Below, in pieces: positions 50,489 through 61,284 of a stretch of 64,000 bases of DNA. The DNA is from Bedellia somnulentella (Eukaryota; Arthropoda; Insecta; Lepidoptera; Bedelliidae), in NCBI GenBank assembly GCA_963576735.1, contig OY755187.1, positions 15,438,001 to 15,502,000 of the forward strand. The letters run 5' to 3'. Made by a program: the position numbers and the translations under genes. The notes beneath the pieces are model-generated. The model was not told the DNA's origin. It did not search any database and worked only from the letters and a program-made list of their open reading frames with translations. Every line of letters begins with the position of its first letter. The stretch's first letter is position 1.

Positions 50489-53227
50489 AGCGACAATGGC
50501 ACAAATTTTGTGGGTGCAGATAGACTTCTGCGAATGGAATATGAAGAACTACAGAAAGTATTTAGTGAAAGTTTCATCAAAGAAGTTACTGAAATGGAAA
50601 TAACGTGGGAATTCAACGTACCCCTATGGCCATCTGGGGGAGGATTGTGGGAGTCTAGCGTGAGAGCGTGCAAGTACCATCTTAAACGAATTGCTGGAGA
50701 AGATCGCCTCACATTCGAAGAATTCACAACTATGCTCACACAACTTGAAGCTTGTATCAACTCTCGACCGCTTTATCCTTTATCAGAAGACCCTGACGAT
50801 ATCAATGCACTTACCCCAGCACATTTTTTAACAAGCGGTCCTAATTTAACATTGTACGACACAGAACAAGATCTAAGGACAAGATGGCATCATATGCAAA
50901 AAATCTTTCGTGATATTTGGAAACGATGGCAAACCGAATATCTATCACAGCTATCTATCAGAAGTAAGTGGTGTAAAGAGAAACCGAGCTTACAATTAAA
51001 CGACATGGTCACTATCAATGATTCTAACCTACCACCAGGCAAATGGGCTCTAGGGAGAGTCGTCGAATTGCATCCGGGAGCCGATGGGTTGGTTCGAGTG
51101 GTCACGCTCAAAACAAAAAACGGAATCATGAAACGACCGATTGTAAAACTATCATTACTACCTATCAGAGATTCAGATACCAGATGTTCTGAGGAAAACC
51201 ATAAAAAGGAAGAACCACCGAAGACATCAATTTATGTCGCAGTGAAGAAAACATCTCACTGCAGCTTTTATACTATCATTACATCATTACTATTTTTCTT
51301 GAGCTTAATGAGTGTGGCTGAAAGTAAAATTAATATCACAAAGTTGCAACATTCCGGTTTCCATTTTGACAAAATAAGTAATATGCAGTTGATACGAGAT
51401 GAATGGAAAATAATAGAATATTACAACATGGATCCGTATTGGCAAGGGCAAGCAGCATTAAACAAATATATAAAGTATTTAGAAACATCATGTTCCGTTA
51501 TCAGGGACAAAACATACTGTGATGCTGTATTAATCCAGTTACGTCACGACTACTTGGAGTTGGAGTACTACGACCGCATGTTGCTGAATCAGCATTCGAG
51601 CACGCGAGCGGCGGCGAGACAGCGGCGGCGGCGGCGCGGCCTTATCAACGGTGTCGGCTACGTGGCGAATTCCTTGTTCGGTGTACTGGACGAACGGTTT
51701 GCTGAACAGTATCAAAAGGACATTGACCTGATTAAAGATAACCAGCAGCATTTGGCTGGCCTTTGGAAGAACCAAACGTCCCTATTAGAAGCCGAATTTA
51801 ACCTGATACAAAGAACTAAAACCACCAATGACAGGCAAACAGAACTAACAAATGACCGTTTCATCGATGTCGAATCCGGGATGAAGCATTTGGAAATGCA
51901 AATGAGCAGATTTTACAACATTAACGATTTCACCCTAGCCGTCATTGTTGCCACCAACATGCTACATAGCCTTAAAAATGTTCAAAGTTCTTTGCTCGAT
52001 ACCATTACTGATATTTACCACGGGACTTTCAATTATCATTTGATTTCCCCAGACCAACTTCGCGACGAATTAAACATCATTTCGAGTCATCTGCCGAGTG
52101 ACCTATCATTGCCAATTAGCGATACACAATATTATCAGACCGAAATATATCATTTATTGACCATTAAGACCAGAATGCTGCCCGAATATTTGTTATTTGA
52201 AATAAAATTACCCCTAGTCAGTAGAGATACATATGAGTTATTTCGAATAATACCTATACCTATTAAGAAAGGAAATCATATCATTAGTATTATTCCTATA
52301 TCAGAATATGTGGCCCTCAATTTAAAAAAGGACTCATATATAACGCTGGCACACCAGGAGATCGGCTCGTGCATGGACAGAGACAAGAGTCGTTTCCTAT
52401 GCTATCTCCACAGCCCAACAAATCAGCTTATAATTGACACTGACCTATGTATAAGGAATCACCAATCTGGGCAGTGTGAATCATCAGAAGAAATGTGTCA
52501 TGATCAGTGGACATCTTTACACTCGATTAACACATATTTCCATTATTGTTGCGACCTGTGCAATCTTAGAGTTATATGTAGGGAACAGGTTTTCAGCGAA
52601 CAGCTAACAAGAGGTGCTGTTATATTACAAATAGGTAGTGGATGCATGATAAAGTCTAATGGAATAACCATTTACTCACATGGTTTGAATGAAAATTCCA
52701 TTAAATCTGGAGTTGAGATGACAGTCCCATTGATATCACCGATAAACCATATATTAAATATTTCTATGCCAAAAATAAAACCACCCGTGGAAGACAACAG
52801 CTACCAGAGGGAATCCCAATCGATTAGAGAAGGCATAGAAAAACTAAATCATGAAACAGCAATATCAAGCAACATCTCTTATCATGACATCCACCACTAC
52901 AGTTTGATATACATAATGTTGACGTTGGCGGCGGCGGCCGGGGCTGGATGGCGGCGCTGGCGGCAGTGGGACGGGGGCGCGGGGCGGGAGTCCGGGGACT
53001 CCCTGCAGCCGCCCCCCACTTCTTCAAATAGTGTTAGTGTTAATGTGCATAGTGATAGTGAACCAAGTGTTAGGTTAAGTGGCTTTAAGGTAAACTACGT
53101 TAGTGAAAAACAAAGTGTAAGTGATAAGTGTGTCAGTGTGAGTGCGGTTAATACTAGTGAAAGTGAAACCCGTACTATTGCAACGTCCCCTTTAACTCGT
53201 AAACATTTTAATAGTAATTTAGATTAG
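50489..53227 (+). CDS. env: integrase remainder plus env-like protein, in frame with gag-pol
   Basis: Begins with SDNGTNF (second core Asp) and GLWESSVRACK (core Glu), then the integrase C-terminal DUF5641-type segment (KWALGRVVELHPGADG). Without a stop it passes into an env-like part. A hydrophobic stretch FYTIITSLLFFLSLMSV (about 51268-51318) could act as an internal signal. A polybasic cleavage site with six consecutive Arg (RQRRRRRR-type run, about 51615-51640) is followed by a fusion-peptide-like GLINGVGYVANSLFGVLDE. Then come a long helical region, a Cys-rich segment (about 52470-52590), a hydrophobic segment at 52905-52955 and a Ser-rich tail. The overall plan is that of baculovirus F-like Env, as also found in Drosophila roo. 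The stop upstream blocks normal translation unless read through. Confidence 0.85.
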   Translation, partial: SDNGTNFVGADRLLRMEYEELQKVFSESFIKEVTEMEITWEFNVPLWPSGGGLWESSVRACKYHLKRIAGEDRLTFEEFTTMLTQLEACINSRPLYPLSEDPDDINALTPAHFLTSGPNLTLYDTEQDLRTRWHHMQKIFRDIWKRWQTEYLSQLSIRSKWCKEKPSLQLNDMVTINDSNLPPGKWALGRVVELHPGADGLVRVVTLKTKNGIMKRPIVKLSLLPIRDSDTRCSEENHKKEEPPKTSIYVAVKKTSHCSFYTIITSLLFFLSLMSVAESKINITKLQHSGFHFDKISNMQLIRDEWKIIEYYNMDPYWQGQAALNKYIKYLETSCSVIRDKTYCDAVLIQLRHDYLELEYYDRMLLNQHSSTRAAARQRRRRRGLINGVGYVANSLFGVLDERFAEQYQKDIDLIKDNQQHLAGLWKNQTSLLEAEFNLIQRTKTTNDRQTELTNDRFIDVESGMKHLEMQMSRFYNINDFTLAVIVATNMLHSLKNVQSSLLDTITDIYHGTFNYHLISPDQLRDELNIISSHLPSDLSLPISDTQYYQTEIYHLLTIKTRMLPEYLLFEIKLPLVSRDTYELFRIIPIPIKKGNHIISIIPISEYVALNLKKDSYITLAHQEIGSCMDRDKSRFLCYLHSPTNQLIIDTDLCIRNHQSGQCESSEEMCHDQWTSLHSINTYFHYCCDLCNLRVICREQVFSEQLTRGAVILQIGSGCMIKSNGITIYSHGLNENSIKSGVEMTVPLISPINHILNISMPKIKPPVEDNSYQRESQSIREGIEKLNHETAISSNISYHDIHHYSLIYIMLTLAAAAGAGWRRWRQWDGGAGRESGDSLQPPPTSSNSVSVNVHSDSEPSVRLSGFKVNYVSEKQSVSDKCVSVSAVNTSESETRTIATSPLTRKHFNSNLD

Positions 53228-53358
53228 GACGCTAATATGTCGGTATCATTATGTAATAGTTTCAGCTTAGGTTATCATTGTTCTATCATATGTTTATCTA
53301 TATATTTTCATCAATTCCTCATCTTCATCAGCCATTGATTTTCTCTGGCCTGGGAGCA
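53228..53358 (+). other. 3' untranslated part of the BEL/Pao element
   Basis: From the stop at 53225-53227 to the 3' LTR. The expected purine tract is weak: only TGGGAGCA stands directly before TGTTCGG. Confidence 0.6.
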
Positions 53359-53575
53359 TGTTCGGTGTAAACACCGAACAATAAGTATCAGTCAGCACTT
53401 TACTCAATCGCGAGTAAATCGAGAGTGCACTGTAGACTTGCTTCGCGGTTGTACGTATCATTTATATATATCATTTATCATTTAGCACTAAGTATCATTA
53501 TCAATAAATAGTTGTGATTCGTATAATCTTCTATCATTTAATATCAATATCATTGGTTCGGATATACCCCGAACA
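53359..53575 (+). repeat. 3' LTR of the BEL/Pao element
   Basis: 217 bp, TGTTCGG to CCGAACA. It begins with a perfect 22-bp palindrome (TGTTCGGTGT, AA, ACACCGAACA). Right flank TAAC is the target duplication. Confidence 0.93.
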
Positions 53576-53579
53576 TAAC

Positions 53580-55230
53580 ATTACCTTCCACATTAGCTTT
53601 ATAGATACCTTTTACCAATTTCCTATCATCCATCCTCTCGATGTGCCCAAACCATCTCAGCATTCCTTTTTCTATCTTATTCACAATATCATCTTTTACA
53701 CCACACCCTTCACGAATCACGTCATTGCTCACACAATCACACAACCTTACATAACATTGTTTTCTGAGAGACCTCATTTCTACTGCATTCATTCTGCTTT
53801 CATGTTTCTTCTGTCTCACCCAACATTCATTGCCATACATAAGCGTGGAAACAAGAACAGCATCATGCACAGCCATTAGGGCCCTTTCGGACACCGATTG
53901 ACTAGACATTAGACTATCTAGTGCTCCATTAATTGCATTACCCTTTTTCACTCTTCTCTCGATATCTTCAATACACTTTTCATCTCTAGTAAACATACTT
54001 CCCATATATACAAACTCATTTACTTGTTCCACTCTCTTACCATTAATCTCGATCGCACATTCGGTCATATTCTCCTCTCTTTCAAAAACCATGGTTTTAG
54101 TTTTATCCACATTCACTTTCATTTTCGTTTCTTTCAAATGACGTACATGCAATATTCATCATCTCTTACAACTCTTCAACCGACGATGCAAGTAGCGCTT
54201 AATCGTCAGCATACAAGAGGATTTAACAATGAATCCACCCATTCTTAGTCCATAATCACTTTCACGTAATTCTGTCAAACAGTCTACCATGAACGAATTG
54301 AAGAGCCACGGAGAAGCAACACAACCCTGTCGGACACCCCTAGAGATGCCAAACCAGTCAGTGTTTTCCCCGTTTACTCTTACACATGCACTAGAATCCT
54401 CATAGAGTGAAACCAATGCACGTAATAAGTTGACTCCCCAAACCTAACTTGGATAACACCTCCCACAAACACTTTCTTACCACCTTATCATAAGCCTTCT
54501 CTAAATTAATGAAGGAGCAATACACCTTTTGGTTCTTGGCTAAGGACATTTTGGTGATGCTCCTTAGCGAGAAGATTTGATCCATACATCCCATTCCTTT
54601 CCTAAATCCTGGTTGCACATCCAATATTTTCTCATCAGTTTTATTCATCACTCTTTCAATCAATACCTTTGCATACCACTTACCGACAATGCTGAGTAGC
54701 CTAATGCCGCGGTAGTTTTTAGCCTCCTGCTGTGACCCTTTTCCTTTATACAGAGGCACAATCACCGCCTTGCACCAGTCTTGTGGTACTTTGCCACTCG
54801 ACCAGCACTTTTGGAAAATTAAGTTCAACCAAAAAGCCACCAACCCTTCAGCAGCCCTCAGCTGTTCGATAGTTACCCTATCATACCATGCCGCCTTCGC
54901 TATTTTTATACTTTTCATTGCTTTCATTATTTCTTCCATACTGATCTCACTTTCACTAAAGGCACCCATCGAATCGTTCCAATCAACATTACTGCCGATT
55001 GGCGAAGAAACGGATGCATCCTCTTTTTCAAAGAGTCCCTCAAAATAGTTCTTCCGTACTCGTACTCGTTTCATGCTACTTTCATCCGTCGCCAATTCAC
55101 CCTGATCATCTTTCACTACATTCACTCTCGTGTTTTGGGAAACTCCCTTTTCTTTCCGTATCTATTTCCAGAACCACATTTGGTTATTCCGAAAATTATC
55201 AGAGAATTTCCTCTCACACCATTCTATCAG
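53580..55230 (-). pseudogene. LINE reverse transcriptase, broken copy
   Basis: Coding remains of the minus-strand LINE. 55125-54400 has EISMEEIMKAMKS, VIVPLYKGKGSQQEAKNYRG and INLEKAYDKV. 54416-54159 has GVRQGCVASPWLFNSF. 54152-53580 has the C-terminal half with LRWFGHIERM. Frameshifts lie near 54415 and near 54215, where the YADD motif is lost. At the first TAG position of the + strand copy this one has a Lys codon, so the two copies decayed independently. Confidence 0.86.
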
Positions 55231-55462
55231 ATCACACACACTACACATCAATTAACCTATTAATCACACACTAAAATTGTAATTTAAAAATAGGGTTCCC
55301 GATGCTTAAAGATAAAAAAATCTTAAATATTTTGGAAATTAACAGAGTTATGATATTAGCGGTTTTTATTTTAACGCTCTAGTTAATTAAATGGTGCCAG
55401 GTAGTAAAGTTGAACGTAGTTATTTCCTTGGCATATAATGATAGCAATATTAGAAACATTAA
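55231..55462. other. no recognisable feature
   Basis: AT-rich flank of the LINE. Confidence 0.4.
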
Positions 55463-55540
55463 CTCAAGGCTATAAATCCCTAGAAGGGGTAGAGATAAGA
55501 ATGAAAAATTTCTCAGCCACTTTTGGAATTTGCCAAAAAG
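55463..55540 (-). mobile_element. SINE-like fragment, tail half
   Basis: CTCAAGGCTATAAATCCCTA, GAAGGGGTAG and CTCAGCCACTTTTGGAATTT on the + strand are the reversed 3' part of the family. The GTAT tail has gone. Confidence 0.7.
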
Positions 55541-56099
55541 AAGCCAAACATATTATATGTCGTGGATAGAGATTAAAAAGACAATAAAATAAATTAAAAC
55601 GCAACTTCCGAAAAAGAAGAAACAAAACATAAGTTTAGATACTGATCTGACTGATGAATACTTTCCTAAACCAGATGTAACACTGTAATCTAAGATGTGA
55701 TTCCATCGTAGCAGATACTCGACCATTCCACCTGAAATCGCTCCACTTGATACAAGCATCGTAGAATCGTTATTCACTTGAAGCGTTTAGGTTTCAATGG
55801 CACGTCACAGTTCCACCAGGTATTGATTATAATCAAATGCTGCTTCTAGTGTCTATTGCTTCTCAATCTTAAACTTGGCTTTCGATCAATTTAAATTAAT
55901 TTAATTAACAATTAATTTTAGATTTAACATTATTTAATATAAATTAAATATATGTAAGATTTTGCAGTGCACGAAACTTCATAATTGATTAGTAAAATAC
56001 ATGTTGTAGATCTCAATTAAAACTAACAATATTTGTTTGTATCATTATTCACATTCATACATAAATAATATAATAAAATAATCATTGCATTATGTTATT
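55541..56099. other. no recognisable feature
   Basis: Unassigned AT-rich sequence. Confidence 0.4.
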
Positions 56100-56260
56100 T
56101 TGTTTCAATTTATCAAATTTTGTTGTTTAAATTTATCAGAAACAAAATTCAAATCAGTAGTTAAAAGAAGTCTTAGTTCGAAAGCCTATTACAATGTCAA
56201 TGATTACATTAATGATGAAGTGGCTTGGTCTCATCAGGGCTCTGTGCAGGATGTTTCCGG
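56100..56260 (+). pseudogene. C-terminal fragment of a LINE polyprotein
   Basis: The frame FKSVVKRSLSSKAYYNVNDY then INDEVAW resembles the last ~40 residues of CR1/Jockey-type LINE proteins. Nothing else of the element is evident. Confidence 0.55.
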
Positions 56261-56279
56261 GCTAACACCAAAATTGTAA

Positions 56280-57236
56280 TGGACGGAAAAAAAGATGTTG
56301 ACGAGTTTCTTACGGGTTCTTCTCTCAACAAAACACCTTCCGAATCCGAAGTAAACTTAGCATTAAGTTGGAATTTGACTTTCAAAAAACAAAGATTTAT
56401 CTTTTTGCTTTGAAATAAATGATTATTTTATTTTATTTTATTTATTTTTATTTTCAACAAAATATATTAAGCTGTTTTTGAGATATAGCAAATTGTGTAA
56501 ATGTTACTTTGCGTTTCATACAAACACTATAAAACACAAAGACAAGTTTGCGTTATGATCCGGCTCAAAAAATACATACTATTATTGATGTATCGCTTCA
56601 CTTACCTATAATTGCTACTACGAAATCCTCGGCGGGCGACTGCGACTCGCACTTGGCCAATTTTTTGTTCCTAATATTTGTAGTATAGATTCTTTGTTCT
56701 GACACCATTGTCCATTATCCTTATCAATTTTACTGATTTAAAACAAAAAACAATCTTTTGTCAGATTTAATTACACAGAAAAAACAATTGTTAATTACGT
56801 AATTTTTTAGATAAATAATTCTAAAGATCTTACTACCCCTTCATGGCAACAAAGTCGTGATCATACATTTCTAACACAACCATGCTCCATAAATTAAGAT
56901 GATATATTTAATGGTGATAATCAAACTGTAGACCCCATTATTCAGAAGCTGGCAATATGCCAATAGTTAAAGTCAAATAATTGTACTAGGCGGTCATAAC
57001 TCAAATGGTGGTATAGAACAGTTTCATAACTAGCTCCAAACAAATTTCTTCTATTGTTCTGAGAGCGTGGGCTTTTCTGTGTGGGTCTTATGTAAGATAC
57101 TTTATCTTTACTAAAAGGTCTTCAAAGCAATCAGACTCTTAGTTTTCCTACGTAATTATACTTACAGTTACAGCTACAATGAATTTAAGTGAAGTAAGCA
57201 TATTGAAACTAGAATTTACTGTCATACATACAAACA
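56280..57236. other. no recognisable feature
   Basis: AT-rich, with an ATTTT-rich stretch at 56422-56455 that may be the tail of the preceding LINE fragment. No gene. Confidence 0.4.
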
Positions 57237-57300
57237 CATATACTTATGTCATTAGTTAACATTGGGGTATGCAGAGACTATTGAACGCCAATTTGCATAT
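57237..57300 (-). mobile_element. LINE 3' end fragment
   Basis: CATATACTTATGTCATTAGT and ACATTGGGGTATGCAGAGAC correspond to the reversed last ~60 bp of the main LINE. Confidence 0.65.
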
Positions 57301-57840
57301 GTATGAATATATTTATATTAATGTAAAAGCAAAATAGAATTTAAAGACGTACCATGAAATCTCAAACACTAACAGAACTTAACCCCCTAACTTTAAATTT
57401 GACATTGCATGGTTTAACAGATTTTACATACATAAATAAATTACTTTTATCTCATAGCAACTTTGCCTTAGCTGGTACAAACAACCTAAAAGAAGCCTAC
57501 TCGACCCAAAAACCCAATATTCAAGCATCCAACTACAAAAAGCCCCAAAAAATCTCAAAATTTGTCAAGCAACTTACAAAGCACAAAGAAAACACTGGCA
57601 TACAAATGAGCGTGCCAAAAAGCACGTCCGTGGTATAAGGCTGACCGCAAACGTGCAAAAGTGTGCGACACAGCTAACTACATAATAAAACGTTGGAAGT
57701 GCTACTCGGCCGCACTACAATTTCTGCGGAGCAAGCATGGCTGCGGAGCGTCGCGCCGTGTCGCGTTGAGTGGGCACGTGTGCGGTGACCGTTATTTAGC
57801 TGCTTCTGTAGACTATGGTTAGGTTAAGCAGTTTAGTTAT
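57301..57840. other. unassigned; GC-richer patch at 57690-57800
   Basis: A frame at 57354-57638 (MKSQTLTELNPLTLN...) has no recognised motif. The following ~110 bp, with GCGTCGCGCCGTGTCGCGTT, is GC-rich compared with its surroundings. Origin unknown. Confidence 0.3.
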
Positions 57841-57905
57841 CGTTTCTTATTCTGAACCTCTGGCTACTCATACTAAGGATTTATAGCCATGAGAATGTAT
57901 GTCCG
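57841..57905 (+). mobile_element. SINE-like fragment, tail end
   Basis: TTTCTTATTCTGAACCTCTG then GCTACTC, GGATTTATAGCCATGAGAAT and GTATG: the last ~65 bp of the family. Confidence 0.7.
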
Positions 57906-57984
57906 TTTAAATACACGCAAAGCTGCCTCATAGCAGAAATATAAAATTATTGAAAATAATACTAAGATATTACTTGTAAAAATA

Positions 57985-58045
57985 ACCCTTTGTTACCTCT
58001 TAAGATCTCAATCAAAGAAATATGTTAGTGCTCTTCTAAGCCACT
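57985..58045 (-). mobile_element. SINE-like relic, head end
   Basis: GTTACCTCTTAAGATCTCAA and GTTAGTGCTCTTCTAAGCCA follow the reversed head of the family with many changes. Confidence 0.45.
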
Positions 58046-58898
58046 TAACAACTGAAAAATTAAAATATATTTAGTGTTTTATTTCTATTTATTAAAGGAA
58101 AACACCTCACTTTGAAATTAGCATAATAAAAGCGTATTGTTTTTTTTGTATTTACTTATTACTGTTTTTTGAATACCACTATTAAAGTCGTATATTTATT
58201 TTACCCACCCTTCTCATCAAACCTATAAACATACAAATCATATTATACATTTTTGTATAATTTCAAAAGATTGCTCACCCTACAGTCCTAGGTCAGCTAA
58301 TTCTCGCATTAACTGGTTTAAAGCAGTAAATATGAGCACTAAGGCTGTGTTGTTTCCCCGTGACACGTTATACGAGCTTTTCAGAGCCATTTACTGAATC
58401 TTATGAATTTAGAGCTCCTTCTACCCTCCATTATTATCTTATTATTTTGCTAATGTTTTTCAGGTTTGTAATTTCGTTTCCGCAATTCGCTTTTTGGTTT
58501 CAGCTAAGTTACTTTGTAATATTACTGCGTCTGTAGTCCAACGGCACAATATATTTATTTAGGTTCATTTAAGTAAAAATATATTCATAAGTATAGGGTG
58601 TGACTTTGATAACAAAGTTTGTTATTGAAATAAGTTAAGCTATTAAAATGTTAACTTTTGAATAAATAAACATTACATTATTATCATTAGTAAGCAACAA
58701 TGTATTATGCAGTTGTTTAATTGAGATATTTATTCCTAAGTCAGATTTGAAATGGTGGTTTACTAACATAAATTTTAAGGTTCATGATTGCTAAGAACAT
58801 TTTTACTGCTTTTAATAAAATAAACATTACTATCATTATCAAATCGACATAAACGCAAATACTTGAAATCTAGCTTGAAAAATTGAATTAGCTGTTAT
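58046..58898. other. no recognisable feature
   Basis: AT-rich spacer. Confidence 0.45.
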
Positions 58899-59133
58899 AT
58901 TCATACATATACTCACAGCTATAAATCCCTAAAAAGGATAGCCAGAGCTTCAGAAACAAAAAAATCTTAAGTTAGTTTTGGAAGTTAAGTGGAGAAAAGA
59001 TTGTCAAATAAATGCTTTTGGTGATGGGTCTCAAACCGTGTCGCCCGAAAATCACTTAAAAAGCTTCGATACCCTTAGTCACATCTTAACGAAGAAATGA
59101 GGTAGTGCTGTTCGAAGCCGGCACTACACTTTA
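58899..59133 (-). mobile_element. SINE-like element, diverged
   Basis: Minus-strand copy, reversed tail TTCATACATATACTCACAGC to reversed head GAAGCCGGCACTACAC. The GTGGGTG block is deleted. Confidence 0.78.
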
Positions 59134-60327
59134 GCTGTTATATCTACTGTAATTTATATTTATTGTGTAACATCATACCAACCGCATGCTCCCGGATCAA
59201 AAGCTCATGATCCTTTAGTCGTCTATGTTGAGAAAATGTCACGAAACAAGGAGCTATTCTAAAACATTATAAAGCACTATTTCTTTAAATTTTAAGCCTG
59301 GAAAGTTAGAAGGAGGAAACTAGCGTTATGAGTCCCAATGTTAACCCTTAGGTTGAAAGTAAGTTTTCTCGAAAAAGGAATTAATTTACGGTAATCTTAT
59401 CTCATTTCTAATGCATAAACTCTGCTTTCGTGTTTTTTACCAAACTCAAAATTCACTAATTATTTATTTATCTGTCACAATTTCTATTTAGATACAATTA
59501 GACTAAAATAACTTGCGATAGTTATGCAAATTTATGGTAAAGAGCAAATTAGTGAAAGCCTAATTGACTAGTTCGTGCTCATTATAAATTCTGCCTTGAG
59601 CCTAATGCCACGTATAAAGGCGAGGCGGGAAGCGTGGTAAAAACCGTTTATTTTGCATTAACAAAACTACATTTCTTTTGCTATATTGTCATTCTAAAAG
59701 ATCTAAAATAATAGTTTAAAAACCGTACAGTATGTAGAAACTTGGATTAGGCCAAAATTGGAGGTTTATAGACTGATTGTTGATAGGTATTATAGATATG
59801 ATAATAATAACAGATATAATTTAACAGAATTGTGATGTCTACTTATTTACAAGATTTGTGATTATGACTTATTAATTTAAAAGCAGTGTGGGTGTGAGCC
59901 TCCCACAAGCTCGACCGACATCTTTGACAATGTCACTGGAACCTGTACATGAGGATAGTACAGAACCAGTACAACGGTGAAGCCGTAGAAATAAATAAAA
60001 GGTGGTTAAGGAGTTTCCTTAACCACCTTTGTTATTGACCTCAGATTAACCGAATGAAAAATTGCATGTATTTTCAAATGGTTGAGATTTGATTTAAATA
60101 TATATATTTATATCCTAATGAATAAATCACTATGCTCATAACCGTGGCTTATATTTTAGTACACTATGGATATGAATATGAAAACAGTTCGGTGCGATTA
60201 TCATAAAGTGCGATGGCAGATGATTTGCACATTTTAAATATCTACATCAATACTTTGGATGGACCAAACTGGAGTTAGGTAAAGTAAGATATTAAAGGCA
60301 GAAACTGCTGTCAAAAGCGTTTTAAAT
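59134..60327. other. unassigned apart from a hairpin at 59998-60030
   Basis: No gene seen. Around 59880-59995 there is a less AT-rich stretch (GTGTGAGCCTCCCACAAGCT, CAGAACCAGTACAACGGTGA) leading into the hairpin. It looks like part of a repeat that I cannot name. Confidence 0.35.
59998..60030. repeat. perfect 15-bp hairpin with 3-base loop
   Basis: AAAGGTGGTTAAGGA, loop GTT, TCCTTAACCACCTTT. It is preceded by ATAAATAA. Confidence 0.9.
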
Positions 60328-60590
60328 TCATACATATACTGACGCCATCAGTTCCCATTGGGGTAGACAGAGACTATCGATCGCCACTTTTTACGATCCT
60401 GGCAAACCTCTCTAGCTTCATTTACATCCATTAATCTTTTCATACATGCTCTTTTATTCTTTTACTACTAGCGCCTGCCTTTTATATATGAATTCTTCTC
60501 ACTCACTATTTGATGTAAATGTGTCCTCTGAGGCCGTCCTCTACTAACATTACCATCCACATTAGCTCTATAAATCGCTTTTAAAAAGTT
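60328..60590 (-). mobile_element. LINE 3' fragment
   Basis: Reversed 3' end of the main LINE: TCATACATATACTGACGCCA, CCCATTGGGGTAGACAGAGA, TCATACATGCTCTTTTATTC. It continues to the GRPRRTHL region (TCTGAGGCCGTCCTCTACTA read backwards). The protein frame is broken. Confidence 0.78.
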
Positions 60591-60699
60591 TTCTGTTCTA
60601 TTTTGGTAGTAAGTGCCTTTACAAGCATTACGGTTTCCGTATAACCGGATCCGGATATTTGGCAACCGGTACGTGTCAAAATTTACTATAGTCGGGGTT

Positions 60700-60935
60700 C
60701 CATCACTTGTTCAAAGACCTTTTTTACCCATCACACACCAATCTGCCACTGTATGTATGTCCGACTAGTAGTAATGAATACGGGAGGAGGGTGTGGACTC
60801 ACATATTGCCTCAAATACTTAACCACTTGCCTAAGCAACTAAGTCTTGATCTTATTAATTTTAAACAAAACAAAATGAAAAGTGCATTAAAAAATACTTC
60901 TTTGAGTGTAAATATGTGAGCCCATCGCCCTCCAC
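60700..60935 (+). pseudogene. C-terminal fragment of a LINE polyprotein
   Basis: The frame YGRRVWTHILPQILNHLPKQ followed by a short basic stretch and stop resembles the extreme C-terminus of CR1/Jockey-like proteins. The upstream RT is not present. Confidence 0.55.
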
Positions 60936-61146
60936 ATCTAAATAAATAAGATGCTTTTTTTTATTGTATAACTTATTACATTTTAGTCCAGGAAAATTTT
61001 AAAATTTTATATGATACTCCCCAGGGGCCACAATCTAGTTTATAAGTATAGATTAATACCCCTCTGTATTATAATTATAAATGTAACTAACTTTTAAAAT
61101 AAATAGTTTCAAATATATATTTTTTTCTATCAACTTCAAAATATAG

Positions 61147-61207
61147 ATGAGTTTCTAGCTCTAAAGCCTTGACTACCCCTTTTTATGGCCGTGAGAATAT
61201 GTATGTA
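61147..61207 (+). mobile_element. SINE-like fragment, tail end
   Basis: GATGAGTTTCTAGCTCTAAA, GCCTTGACTACCCC and ATGGCCGTGAGAATATGTAT: the last ~60 bp. Confidence 0.7.
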
Positions 61208-61284
61208 CCAATTTCCTTTCATCCATTATCTCTAAGTTGCAAAACCATATTTTAATTTTCTTTTCTATTTTTTACAGCTTGTAG

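Larger units (their letters stand above)
43941..53575 (+). mobile_element. BEL/Pao LTR retrotransposon with env-like domain
   Basis: 9635 bp including a nested DNA transposon. LTRs are ~217 bp with TGTTCGG...CCGAACA ends and a 4-bp duplication TAAC. The primer-binding-type sequence TGGTCCTTCGAG follows the 5' LTR, as in BEL/Pao elements. Gag, protease, RT, RNase H, integrase and an env-like part lie in one reading frame, broken once by TAG. The LTRs differ at about three positions, so the insertion is fairly recent. Confidence 0.92.
43750..55230 (-). mobile_element. LINE copy split by the BEL/Pao element
   Basis: Minus-strand LINE in two parts. 43750-43940 is the 3' end, with tail and CTACCCCAATGGGAATTAAC read backwards. 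53576-55230 is the rest, up to about the WCERKFSDNFRNNQ region. The parts join when one TAAC (43937-43940 / 53576-53579) is removed. The 5' truncation point is close to that of the + strand copy at 9262. Confidence 0.88.

Noticed and set aside
55553..55777. 74-residue minus-strand frame with a hydrophobic C-terminus
   Set aside because: Composition follows AT-rich DNA, no domain is visible, and no neighbouring exon or promoter was found.
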